64,000 nucleotides of DNA from Aquimarina macrocephali JAMB N27 (GTDB lineage Bacteria; Bacteroidota; Bacteroidia; Flavobacteriales; Flavobacteriaceae), in contig NZ_JACA01000003.1 in the NCBI RefSeq assembly GCF_000520995.1, positions 186,001 to 250,000 of the forward strand. The letters run 5' to 3'. This document shows, piece after piece, positions 35,880 to 44,643 of the stretch. The stretch's first letter is position 1, and every line of letters begins with the position of its first letter. Made by a program: the position numbers and the translations under genes. The notes under the pieces were generated by a model, which searched no databases, had not been told where the DNA came from, and worked only from the letters and a program-made list of their open reading frames with translations.

Positions 35880-36497
35880 TTAAAGAAGAATAAAGACGCC
35901 TATCCCAATAAAGACAATAATCTGAAGCCATTTTAGAACAACCCCTATTCTTGAACTCTTTTTTAAATACTCTGCAATAGATCCTGCCAGAACTGCTACC
36001 AAACCAAAAATAACAAACGAAACCACAATAAAAAGAAATCCAAGTATATAAAACTGTACTACGTTACTTATTGTATTACTAAATAAAAACCCTGGGAAAA
36101 ATGCTAAAAAGAATATAGATACCTTAGGGTTTAACACATTCATTACAAATCCCTGTTTAAATAATTGTCCGAGGCTTTTCTTTGGCATACTATTTTCTGA
36201 AAGACTTACTGAAGCTTCACTTCTAAATACTTTATAAGCCAGAAAAAACAAATACAACGCTCCGAATAGTTTAATGATAAAAAAGAGCATTTCACTCTGT
36301 TTAATAATTGCAGATACACCAAAAGCAACCAATGTAGTGTGTATTATACACCCAGACATTAGACCCGTTACCACAGCTAACCCATACTTTTTGCCATTTA
36401 CCATACTTTGCATTAATACAAATATATTATCGGGCCCTGGTGAGAGTGCCAATGCAGATGTAGCAAGAACAAAAGTGTAGAGAATTTCGTAGTTCAT
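35880..36497 (-). CDS. LysE/RhtB family exporter
   Basis: 205 aa with six hydrophobic segments covering the whole length. Family signatures are ALALSPGPDNIFVLMQS near residue 20, GCIIHTTLVAFGVSAII and the FVMNVLNPKVSIFFLAFFPGF block (about 115-135). Members export amino acids or homoserine lactone-type compounds by proton antiport. Substrate not predictable. Its ATG at 36497 lies 12 bp after the pyrD stop, so it may be the second gene of a pyrD transcript. Confidence 0.9.
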   Translation of the reverse strand: MNYEILYTFVLATSALALSPGPDNIFVLMQSMVNGKKYGLAVVTGLMSGCIIHTTLVAFGVSAIIKQSEMLFFIIKLFGALYLFFLAYKVFRSEASVSLSENSMPKKSLGQLFKQGFVMNVLNPKVSIFFLAFFPGFLFSNTISNVVQFYILGFLFIVVSFVIFGLVAVLAGSIAEYLKKSSRIGVVLKWLQIIVFIGIGVFILL

Positions 36498-36509
36498 ATG
36501 CTAAAGGAC

Positions 36510-37541
36510 CTAGTTACTAAGTAGTGCTTTATTAATATCCTTGATTAATTTAGGCCCTTCATATATAAAACCAGTATATATTTGTACCAGACTTGCTCCA
36601 GCTTCTAATTTTTCTATAGCATCGGTAGCACTATGTATTCCTCCTACTCCAATAATCGGAAACGCTTTGTTACTTTTTTCTGACAAATATTTAATTACCT
36701 CTGTACTTCTATTTTTTATAGGTTGACCACTCAATCCGCCATTACCCATAGTCTCTAATCTATTTTTAGAAGTCTTTAGTCCTTCTCTGGACACAGAAGT
36801 ATTACTAGCGATGACACCATCTAAATTAGTCTCGGCTACCAATTCTATGATTTCGTCCAATTGATTTGTATTTAGATCCGGTGCAATCTTCAATACAATA
36901 GGTTTTTGTTTTTCGAACGTTCTATTTTCTTGTTGTACTGCTACTATTAATTCGTTTAAATATTCTTTATCATTTAGCTTGGCATGACTCCCTACATTTG
37001 GGCAACTCACATTTAGAACAAAATAATCTACATATGGATGTAATATTCGAAAACACTCTAAGTAATCTTTGGTATAATTCTCTGGTAACGTATCTGTATT
37101 CTTTCCTATATTTCCTCCTATAATAAGTTTGCCTTTATTTTTTCGAAGTTGATTTACAACTGCTTCAAGACCTTTATTATTAAATCCCATTCTATTGATA
37201 ATCCCCTGATCTTCTTTAAGTCTGAACAGCCTTTTTTTAGGATTACCTACCTGACCTTTGGGAGTCACCGTTCCTATTTCAATAAACCCAAATCCAAAAT
37301 TAGCTAATTCATTATATAAAACTGCATTCTTATCAAATCCAGCAGCTAGTCCCACAGGGTTATTAAATTTTAATCCAAAAACTTCTCGTTCTAATTTTGG
37401 GTCATTTACCTTATATAAGTTTCTAAAAATTGATGGTACCAAAGGAATTTTTGAAAAAACCCGAATCATTCTAAAAGTAAAATGGTGTACATTTTCTGGA
37501 TCAAACAAGAATAATAGAGGGCGTAGTAAGAATTTATACAT
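36510..37541 (-). CDS. pyrD: dihydroorotate dehydrogenase (quinone), class 2
   Basis: 343 aa. An N-terminal amphipathic extension ([19 protein letters not shown]) and the [36 protein letters not shown] and IGVGGI sections mark a class 2 enzyme that oxidises dihydroorotate at the inner membrane using quinone. The catalytic-base loop reads NVSCPNVG with Cys180, where proteobacterial class 2 enzymes have Ser. Cys at this place is the class 1 state, so this is worth noting. It is divergent from pepT and followed by the LysE gene. Confidence 0.93.
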   Translation of the reverse strand: MYKFLLRPLLFLFDPENVHHFTFRMIRVFSKIPLVPSIFRNLYKVNDPKLEREVFGLKFNNPVGLAAGFDKNAVLYNELANFGFGFIEIGTVTPKGQVGNPKKRLFRLKEDQGIINRMGFNNKGLEAVVNQLRKNKGKLIIGGNIGKNTDTLPENYTKDYLECFRILHPYVDYFVLNVSCPNVGSHAKLNDKEYLNELIVAVQQENRTFEKQKPIVLKIAPDLNTNQLDEIIELVAETNLDGVIASNTSVSREGLKTSKNRLETMGNGGLSGQPIKNRSTEVIKYLSEKSNKAFPIIGVGGIHSATDAIEKLEAGASLVQIYTGFIYEGPKLIKDINKALLSN

Positions 37542-37633
37542 TAAATATAATTTTGCTTGTGCAAAAATAAGTTATCCAAGGTTCTAATAAAAGTGTATTT
37601 TTGAATTCTTCAGATATTAAAATAGTAGAAGTG

Positions 37634-38869
37634 ATGATTTCAAAACAGCATATCATAAATAGGTTTATAAGTTATGTAACTATTGATACCGAAAGTGACC
37701 CCGAAAGTAATACAACTCCCAGTACCAAAAAGCAGTGGGATCTTGCTAATAAACTAGTCGAAGATTTAAAAGATATTGGCTTAGAAGACGTAAATATAGA
37801 TGAGCATGCTTATATCATGGCTACATTACCATCTAATATTGATCAGAAAGTGCCTACTATTGGTTTTATATCGCATTTTGACACTAGCCCTGATTTTACT
37901 GGTGCAAATGTAAATCCACAGATTGTAGAAAATTATGATGGTAAAGATATCACACTAAACGCATCAGAAAATATTATACTCTCTCCAGATTATTTTGAAG
38001 ATTTAATACAGTATAAAGGTCAGACACTTATTACTACAGACGGCACAACACTTTTGGGAGCCGATGATAAGGCGGGGATTACAGAAATAATAACCGCAAT
38101 GGAATATCTTATACAACATCCTGAGATTAAACATGGAAAAATTCGAATAGGATTTACTCCTGATGAAGAGATTGGTCGTGGTGCTCATAAGTTTGATGTT
38201 TCAAAATTTGGCGCAGATTGGGCCTACACCATGGATGGTAGCCAAATTGGAGAGCTTGAATATGAGAATTTTAATGCCGCTGGTGCTGTGGTAACAGTAA
38301 AAGGAAAAATCGTACATCCTGGTTATGCAAAAGGAAAAATGATTAATAGTATGTACATCGCACAGGATTTTATCAATTCATTACCAAGAATGGAGACTCC
38401 CGAGCATACAAGCGGTCGAGAAGGTTTTTTTCATTTGCACAATATAAAAGGTAATGTCGAAGAAACTCAATTACAGTATATCATCAGAGATCATGATAAA
38501 GAACATTTTGAAGCCAGAAAAAAAGTGATGATAAATCTGACAAATGAGATTAACACTCAACATGCCAAAGAGGTTGTACATATAGAAATTAAAGATCAGT
38601 ATTTTAACATGCGAGAAAAAGTAGAGCCTGTAATGCATATTGTAGATATTGCAGAAGAGGCTATGAAATCTCTTGATATTACTCCGATTATAAAACCAAT
38701 ACGAGGAGGAACCGATGGATCGCAATTAAGCTTTATGGGATTGCCATGTCCAAACATTTTTGCGGGAGGGCATAATTTTCATGGGCGATACGAATATGTT
38801 CCTGCAGAGAGTATGATTAAAGCTGTCGAGGTAATCGTTAAAATTGCCGAGTTAACAGCAAAGAAGTAA
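37634..38869 (+). CDS. pepT: peptidase T (tripeptide aminopeptidase)
   Basis: 411 aa from ATG at 37634 ([21 protein letters not shown]), matching the family N-terminus; an ATG 33 bp upstream gives an unmatched extension. M20 metal-binding residues are seen in [51 protein letters not shown] and [13 protein letters not shown]. It removes N-terminal residues from tripeptides in the cytoplasm with two zinc ions. It is divergent from pyrD with about 90 bp between starts. Confidence 0.93.
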   Translation: MISKQHIINRFISYVTIDTESDPESNTTPSTKKQWDLANKLVEDLKDIGLEDVNIDEHAYIMATLPSNIDQKVPTIGFISHFDTSPDFTGANVNPQIVENYDGKDITLNASENIILSPDYFEDLIQYKGQTLITTDGTTLLGADDKAGITEIITAMEYLIQHPEIKHGKIRIGFTPDEEIGRGAHKFDVSKFGADWAYTMDGSQIGELEYENFNAAGAVVTVKGKIVHPGYAKGKMINSMYIAQDFINSLPRMETPEHTSGREGFFHLHNIKGNVEETQLQYIIRDHDKEHFEARKKVMINLTNEINTQHAKEVVHIEIKDQYFNMREKVEPVMHIVDIAEEAMKSLDITPIIKPIRGGTDGSQLSFMGLPCPNIFAGGHNFHGRYEYVPAESMIKAVEVIVKIAELTAKK

Positions 38870-38973
38870 GTTAGCAATTTACCAGATTAAAAGTTGCTGG
38901 GATATTGTTTTCCTATGTATTCGTCTTTAATTATTATAAAATATAACTAATAATAAATACATATATAAAACAA

Positions 38974-39012
38974 AAAAGCGCGGTAAAATTAAATTAATTT
39001 CATCGCGCTTTT
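38974..39012. terminator. bidirectional terminator between pepT and yajC
   Basis: AAAAGCGCG (38974-38982) / CGCGCTTTT (39004-39012) with an AT-rich, partly self-pairing loop. It is placed between convergent genes. Confidence 0.8.
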
Positions 39013-39029
39013 AACAAGTAGGCTAGTTA

Positions 39030-39320
39030 TTACTTCTTATCTGCCGGTTGATTTAATTTCTGACTCATCTCCAACGAAATTGCAGACTTATCATAAGTTA
39101 ATTTACCCGATCCTGTTTCAATAATAATAGCATTATTTTTTTCACTGAAGTCAAAAACTTTACCATGAAGGCCGCTTTTTGTTACTACACGATCTCCTTT
39201 TTTAAGATCTTCAGCAAATTTTTTCTCCTTTTTTGCTTTTTGCATCTGTGGTCGTATCATAAAAAAATACATTACAACAAATATTAGTATAAAAGGAAGA
39301 AATGATTGTATTTGATCCAT
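39030..39320 (-). CDS. yajC: preprotein translocase subunit YajC
   Basis: 96 aa. One N-terminal membrane helix (FLPFILIFVVMYFFMIRPQMQKAKKEKKF) and a small cytoplasmic domain (GDRVVTKSGLHGKV, NAIIIETGSGKLTYDKSAI). It joins SecDF as an accessory of the Sec translocon. It is the last gene after nusB and a DUF1573 lipoprotein, an order common in Bacteroidota. Confidence 0.95.
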   Translation of the reverse strand: MDQIQSFLPFILIFVVMYFFMIRPQMQKAKKEKKFAEDLKKGDRVVTKSGLHGKVFDFSEKNNAIIIETGSGKLTYDKSAISLEMSQKLNQPADKK

Positions 39321-39323
39321 AAA

Positions 39324-39803
39324 TTATTCGCTTACTGGTGTTCCACTTACAGGTTTAGCCTTTGGAGTTACCATAGCTTTAATTTTAAGAATTTCTTTTC
39401 CAGCTTCTGTGTTAGCAGTTATAGTAACTTGCTTAGCTTGCTGATTTGGTTTTCCGTTAGAGTTAAACTTAACTAACATCTCTCCGGTAGCTCCTGGAGC
39501 AATTGGATCCTTTGGCCATTCTGGCACAGTACATCCACAACTACCTTTTGCACTTACAATTACCAAAGGTGCTTTACCAGTATTGGTAAATGCAAACTTA
39601 TGCTCTACAACATCTCCTTCGTTGATAGTTCCAAAATCGTGTTCAGTTTTAGTAAAAGTCATCACAGGATAATCTGCATTCTTTGCGTCACGATCTGCTG
39701 CTATTTCTACATTTTCTTCTTTAACTTTTTCTGCGGCATTGTCTTTACAAGACATAACTGTCATAGCAAAAACTCCGGCTAAAATTAAGATTCCTTTTTT
39801 CAT
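39324..39803 (-). CDS. DUF1573 lipoprotein
   Basis: 159 aa. The lipobox AMTVMSC (Cys19) is followed by K-D-N. A single Ig-like DUF1573 domain covers about 48-150: FTKTEHDFGTINEGDVVEH, FTNTGKAPLVIVSAKGSCGCTVPEWPK, VKFNSNGKPNQQAKQVTI. It is probably anchored in the envelope facing the periplasm. It lies 3 bp from yajC and 52 bp from nusB, same strand. Functional role unknown, possibly linked with secretion by this conserved context. Confidence 0.9.
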   Translation of the reverse strand: MKKGILILAGVFAMTVMSCKDNAAEKVKEENVEIAADRDAKNADYPVMTFTKTEHDFGTINEGDVVEHKFAFTNTGKAPLVIVSAKGSCGCTVPEWPKDPIAPGATGEMLVKFNSNGKPNQQAKQVTITANTEAGKEILKIKAMVTPKAKPVSGTPVSE

Positions 39804-39855
39804 TACTTGGGTTTTTTAATTATTTGAGCGTTAAAAATACTATTTTTTCTAAATA

Positions 39856-40800
39856 TTACATTAATCCACGACCTACTTTGTTTAATTTCCCGTTTTCTTG
39901 GTACTCTTTAGAGATTTTATCTAAAATTCCATTGATAAAAATACTACTTTTAGGTGTACTATATTCTTTTGCTATTTCTAAATATTCGTTAATTGTTACT
40001 TTTACCGGTATTGAAGGGAACTTTACAAACTCGCAAATAGCCATTTTTATGATAGCTTTATCCAACTCAGCAATACGATCTTGATCCCAATTAGGTGTTT
40101 TACCATCAATTTCTTTTGCAAACTCTACACTATTAAGTGTTGTTTTTCTAAAAATATCAGTTGCAAATTTTTTATCATCTATATCTTTATATAGCTTTGG
40201 TAGTATCATTTGCTCATCATGAGACGGCTTAACTTTTCTAAGCATTTTGATAATAGAAGTATTTACCAGTGGTAGATCATCAATCCAAGTTAACTTTTTA
40301 TCTTCAATATATTCGTAAAGCTTATCATTGGGAGCTATAATCTCTTTAAAAACATCGAGTATAAAATCCTTGTCTTCTCTAAAAGAGCTAAGCTTAGTAC
40401 TCATATAATCTTCATACAGCTCACTTTCTTTAATCTCTTTCCATAATATAGCCACATACTCATCATCCAATTCCCAGCAATTCAGTTTTTTCTTCTCAAT
40501 TTCTGTTTTGAGTTGAATATTTTTTTCTAACAATAACAGAGCTTCGTTATTGATAAATTTGGTGTTAGGATTTTTTTCTTCGGAAGTAGCAAGATATTTT
40601 TTTTGGCTTTTTGCCAAAAAATCTTCTGCGTGTTTTCTAATTTCTATCAGAAGCTGAAGATTTATAATAAATAATTCATACATCTGATCAATACTAAAAA
40701 GAAGAAATTTCTCTTCTTTTCCTAGATTGTCACTTTGCGTCTGCTCCATCGAATAGAGAGACTGCATTACTTTTACTCTAATATGTCTTCTGGTTAACAT
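39856..40800 (-). CDS. nusB: transcription antitermination protein NusB
   Basis: 314 aa, twice the proteobacterial length but normal for Bacteroidota. It starts LTRRHIRVKVMQSLYSMEQ, and the NusB core with LPLVNTSIIKMLRKVK and DQDRIAELDKAIIKMAICEF lies in the C-terminal half; the middle is a lineage-specific helical insertion. It binds boxA RNA with S10 to prevent early termination in rRNA operons. It is the first gene of the nusB-DUF1573-yajC transcript. Confidence 0.93.
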   Translation of the reverse strand: MLTRRHIRVKVMQSLYSMEQTQSDNLGKEEKFLLFSIDQMYELFIINLQLLIEIRKHAEDFLAKSQKKYLATSEEKNPNTKFINNEALLLLEKNIQLKTEIEKKKLNCWELDDEYVAILWKEIKESELYEDYMSTKLSSFREDKDFILDVFKEIIAPNDKLYEYIEDKKLTWIDDLPLVNTSIIKMLRKVKPSHDEQMILPKLYKDIDDKKFATDIFRKTTLNSVEFAKEIDGKTPNWDQDRIAELDKAIIKMAICEFVKFPSIPVKVTINEYLEIAKEYSTPKSSIFINGILDKISKEYQENGKLNKVGRGLM

Positions 40801-40825
40801 AGAAAATTACAAAGAACTTTATATT

Positions 40826-40860
40826 AAAAAAGGGCAAAAGTATATTTTAACTTTTGCCCT
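40826..40860 (-). terminator. terminator downstream of leucine dehydrogenase
   Basis: A perfect 11-bp stem (AGGGCAAAAGT 40831-40841 / ACTTTTGCCCT 40850-40860). On the minus strand it ends in a T-run (40826-40830). It is about 210 bp past the dehydrogenase stop and 26 bp before nusB. Confidence 0.75.
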
Positions 40861-41070
40861 GCAAAAATACTATTATTTTTAATCGTACCTACCTTAAAGC
40901 TTCTTTTTTTATAAGGTAATTGTATTTTTAAAATTTATCGGTTTCTCCTTGGTTCTATAACAATTGAGAACCAGTTTTTTACTTATTAAGGATGGTAACA
41001 AACAATTATGGTTATCAAAAATTCACTTTTCTTGTGTTACAAAACCGTTTTTAATTTTTTAAAGATATGC

Positions 41071-42168
41071 TTACTTTTCTTTTTTTCTAGCTGCAATTCT
41101 ATCTTCTGCTATACTAATTGCTGCTGTATTTGTGGTTACGTTGGTTGCTTTTGCTTTATTTAAAATATCTAAAGTAGTATCGTAAATATTCTCGGTTTTT
41201 GCTATTATTTGATCTCTACCATATCCTTCTATCTCTGCATATACATTTATAATACCTCCTGCATTAATTAGGAAATCGGGAGCATACACAATTCCTTTCT
41301 TTTGTAATAACGGGCCATGAATATTTTCATTAGCTAATTGATTATTTGCCGCTCCGGCAATTACTTTTACATTTAGCTTATTAATTGTTTTATCATTAAC
41401 AGTCGCACCAAGAGCACAAGGAGCATAAATATCTGCTGTTTCTGCATATAGATCATCTCCTCTATAAATATCAACACCATACTTAGTACTTACTGCTTCG
41501 AGTCTTTCTTGGTTGATATCGCTAATTATTACTTTAGCTCCTTCTTCAGAGGTTAAACGTACCAGTTCTTCTCCTACATGTCCAATTCCCTGAACCAAAA
41601 TTCGTTTTCCTTCCAATCCATCGTTTCCGTAGGCAAATTTACTAGCTGCTTTCATTCCCATATACACGCCATAAGCTGTAACAGGAGAAGGATTTCCCGC
41701 CCCTCCTTTTGATTCGGATATTCCTGTTACATAAGGAGTAACTTCTCTTACAGTATCCATATCAGAGGTTTCCATACCTACATCTTCTGCAGTATAGTAC
41801 TTACCACCCAGAGTATGTACAAATTTTCCAAAGCGTTTCATTAGCTCTGGTGTTTTTATTTTTTTCGGATCTCCGATGATTACAGCTTTTCCTCCTCCAA
41901 GGTTCAAACCTGTAATAGCAGCTTTATAAGTCATTCCTCGTGATAACCTCAATACATCATTAAGCGCATCCCACTCTGTTGCATAGTCATACATTCTAGT
42001 CCCTCCTAAAGCAGGTCCTAAAATTGTGTTATGTACACCAATTATTGCCTTCAATCCTGTATCTTTGTCCTGACAAAAAACAACTTGTTCGTGATTATCA
42101 AAAGATAGTTGACCAAATACTGGGGCTTCTTTTTTAAGTTGATTTGCAGTAAACACTTCGGTTATCAT
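41071..42168 (-). CDS. leucine dehydrogenase (Glu/Leu/Phe/Val family)
   Basis: 365 aa. The family's N-terminal dimerisation domain has GPALGGTRMYDYATE, then LSRGMTYKAAITGLNLGGGKAVIIG with the catalytic Lys pair. The NAD domain starts GKRILVQGIGHVGEELVRL (about 190). It reversibly deaminates branched-chain amino acids to 2-oxo acids. Length and the GGGKAV motif favour leucine/valine over glutamate. It is a single gene with its own downstream hairpin, and is divergent from the ABC exporter. Confidence 0.88.
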   Translation of the reverse strand: MITEVFTANQLKKEAPVFGQLSFDNHEQVVFCQDKDTGLKAIIGVHNTILGPALGGTRMYDYATEWDALNDVLRLSRGMTYKAAITGLNLGGGKAVIIGDPKKIKTPELMKRFGKFVHTLGGKYYTAEDVGMETSDMDTVREVTPYVTGISESKGGAGNPSPVTAYGVYMGMKAASKFAYGNDGLEGKRILVQGIGHVGEELVRLTSEEGAKVIISDINQERLEAVSTKYGVDIYRGDDLYAETADIYAPCALGATVNDKTINKLNVKVIAGAANNQLANENIHGPLLQKKGIVYAPDFLINAGGIINVYAEIEGYGRDQIIAKTENIYDTTLDILNKAKATNVTTNTAAISIAEDRIAARKKEK

Positions 42169-42308
42169 GTTATAAAATTTTTTAATATTACAATTATATT
42201 ATACTCAAAATAAGGGTGCTAAAATAGCATATTTTTATCAATTTGAAATTTAACACTGTTAAACTTTACGGATTTATTAATAAATCTGCTTTTAAATATT
42301 AATCTTTT

Positions 42309-44066
42309 ATGCGCGCATTACGCCATCTGAACAAATACTTTTTAAAATACAAATACCGACTTATTATTGGGTTGGTGATTACCATAATCGCAAGAGTTTT
42401 CGCTACAATAGTCCCTACGTTAGTTGGCGACTCTGTAGATGTTGTAGAACAATATATTAATAATGAAATTACTGATATCGCCGAAGTAAAAAGCGGACTT
42501 ATTATAAATATTCTTCTTATTGTAGGAGCATTACTTATTTCTGCATTATTCACTTTTTTAATGCGTCAAACTTTTATAGTAGTTTCTAGATTTATTGAGT
42601 TTGATCTTAAAAATGAGGTATTTCAACATTATGAAAAACTATCTCTCAATTTTTATAAGAAAAACAGAACAGGTGATCTTATGAATCGTATTAGCGAAGA
42701 TGTATCCAGAGTTAGAATGTATGTTGGTCCTGCGATTATGTATAGCGTTAACACTATTACTTTATTTGTTGTGGTGATAGGATATATGATCAGTATTGCT
42801 CCTGAGCTTACTTTATATACTGTTACTCCTTTACCCATATTATCGGTATCCATTTATAAATTAAGTGTTGCTATTCATAAACGTAGTACTGTAGTACAAG
42901 AGTTTTTATCTAAACTAACCACTTTTACTCAAGAGTCCTTTAGTGGTATCTCTGTAATTAAAGCATACAGCCTGGAATCTCCTACTCAGAAAAATTTCAC
43001 CGAATTATCTGATAAGAGTAAGGATAAGAATCTTGACCTGGCCAAAGTACAGGCTCTATTTTTCCCTCTAATGGTTTTACTTATTGGTTTTAGTAATATT
43101 TTGGTTATTTATATCGGTGGAAAGCAATTTATCGATGGCACCATACAAGATCTCGGTGTTATTGTAGAATTTATCATTTTTGTCAATATGCTTACCTGGC
43201 CTGTAGCCACTGTTGGATGGGTTAGTTCTATTGTTCAGCAAGCAGAAGCCTCGCAAGTAAGAATAAACGAATTTCTTAGTCAAGAACCAGAGATCACTAA
43301 TACAGTAACTCAAAAAACACCAATTACAGGAAATATTAATTTTGATAATGTTTCTTTTACTTATGATGATACTAATATCACTGCTCTAAAAAACATAAGT
43401 TTTGAAGTTAAAAATGGAGAAACAATTGGCATTATAGGAAAAACAGGTTCTGGAAAATCAACAATATTAGATCTCATAGGCAGGCTTTATGATGTTTCAT
43501 CCGGAGAAATACGAATGGATGGAGTTCCTCTAAAAAACCTCAACTTAATCAACTTGAGAGAGAGTATCGGTTATGTCCCACAGGATGCATTTTTATTTAG
43601 TGATAGTATACAGAATAATATAAAATTTGGTAATGAGAAAGCTACCGACGACCAAGTGTATGAGGCTGCCAAAAATGCGGTAGTCCATAAAAACATAATA
43701 GGTTTTAGTAAAGGGTATGATACTGTTTTAGGAGAACGAGGAATCACATTATCCGGAGGTCAAAAACAACGTGTTTCTATTGCAAGAGCAATACTTAAAA
43801 ACCCATCTGTACTCCTTTTTGATGATTGCTTATCTGCTGTAGATACTGAAACAGAAGAGGAAATTCTTAACAATCTTCATAAGATTTCTAAGAATAAGAC
43901 TACTTTTATCGTAAGTCATAGGGTGTCTACTGCAAAAAATGCAAATAAAATTATTGTCTTGGAAGATGGTAAAATAATCCAGCAAGGCTCTCATAATCAA
44001 CTAATAAGCACTGATGGATATTATAAAGATCTCTATTTAAAACAACTTAGTGAAAAAGAAATTTGA
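42309..44066 (+). CDS. ABC transporter, permease-ATPase fusion
   Basis: 585 aa, a half-transporter of MsbA/BmrA/YheI type. Six helices span about 15-310 and a nucleotide-binding domain about 340-580, with Walker A GKTGSGKST, signature LSGGQKQR, Walker B VLLFDDCLSAVD and the H-loop VSHR. No C39 peptidase domain is present at the N-terminus, so it does not process GG-leader peptides. It probably forms a homodimer or pairs with another half-transporter to export drugs or lipid. It is a single gene. Confidence 0.9.
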   Translation: MRALRHLNKYFLKYKYRLIIGLVITIIARVFATIVPTLVGDSVDVVEQYINNEITDIAEVKSGLIINILLIVGALLISALFTFLMRQTFIVVSRFIEFDLKNEVFQHYEKLSLNFYKKNRTGDLMNRISEDVSRVRMYVGPAIMYSVNTITLFVVVIGYMISIAPELTLYTVTPLPILSVSIYKLSVAIHKRSTVVQEFLSKLTTFTQESFSGISVIKAYSLESPTQKNFTELSDKSKDKNLDLAKVQALFFPLMVLLIGFSNILVIYIGGKQFIDGTIQDLGVIVEFIIFVNMLTWPVATVGWVSSIVQQAEASQVRINEFLSQEPEITNTVTQKTPITGNINFDNVSFTYDDTNITALKNISFEVKNGETIGIIGKTGSGKSTILDLIGRLYDVSSGEIRMDGVPLKNLNLINLRESIGYVPQDAFLFSDSIQNNIKFGNEKATDDQVYEAAKNAVVHKNIIGFSKGYDTVLGERGITLSGGQKQRVSIARAILKNPSVLLFDDCLSAVDTETEEEILNNLHKISKNKTTFIVSHRVSTAKNANKIIVLEDGKIIQQGSHNQLISTDGYYKDLYLKQLSEKEI

Positions 44067-44144
44067 GTTTTTTTTGTGAGGTTAACAATTTTTTTGGATT
44101 TTTGAAACCATCATAACATATTAATTAATTAATAAATACGGATT

Positions 44145-44537
44145 ATGAGTGATAATGAAATGATGGATAAAGAAGAAATTTTCTCAAAAGTTTTACGAGC
44201 AGGAAGAAGAACATACTTCTTTGACGTAAGAGCCACAAAAGCAGGAGATTATTATCTAACAATAACGGAAAGTAAAAAGTTCACCAATGATGATGGATCT
44301 TTTCACTATAAGAAACATAAGATTTACCTTTACAAAGAAGATTTTGTTGGTTTTACAGAGATCTTAAATGAAATGACTCACTTCATTGTCGATGAAAAAG
44401 GAGAAGAAGTAATAAGTGAACGACACCAGAAAGATTTTCAGAAATCATATGAAAAAGATGGAGTTGATAATAACGTTACAGAAGAAGTTACTGCATCTAC
44501 AGAAAGCTTTACAGACGTAAGTTTTGACGACATCTAG
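44145..44537 (+). CDS. PUR family DNA/RNA-binding protein (DUF3276)
   Basis: 130 aa with one PUR-alpha-like domain (about 8-85: EEIFSKVLRAGRRTYFFDVRA, DYYLTITESKKF, HKIYLYKEDF). The acidic C-terminal tail (about 95-130) is typical of the Bacteroidota proteins. Homologues bind single-stranded nucleic acid as dimers; the physiological role is unclear. It is followed by a strong terminator and is a single gene. Confidence 0.9.
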   Translation: MSDNEMMDKEEIFSKVLRAGRRTYFFDVRATKAGDYYLTITESKKFTNDDGSFHYKKHKIYLYKEDFVGFTEILNEMTHFIVDEKGEEVISERHQKDFQKSYEKDGVDNNVTEEVTASTESFTDVSFDDI

Positions 44538-44571
44538 AATAATACTATAAGACTTTAAGTTAAAGTTATGT

Positions 44572-44603
44572 AAACCGCTTCATTCACTGAAGCGGTTTTT
44601 TTT
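44572..44603 (+). terminator. rho-independent terminator
   Basis: A perfect 11-bp stem (AAACCGCTTCA 44572-44582 / TGAAGCGGTTT 44588-44598) with a 5-nt loop and a long T-run, 35 bp after the PUR gene. Confidence 0.95.
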
Positions 44604-44643
44604 ATATTCACCCATCAAAAATAATTACCAAAAAATAAAACGC

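Noticed and set aside
40951..40972. Hairpin GGTTCT/AGAACC between leucine dehydrogenase and nusB as a second terminator
   Set aside because: Short stem, and no T-run in the direction of transcription; the 40826-40860 hairpin is far better.
42309..44066. ABC exporter as the processing transporter for the GG peptides
   Set aside because: It has no N-terminal C39 peptidase domain and is far from all peptide genes.
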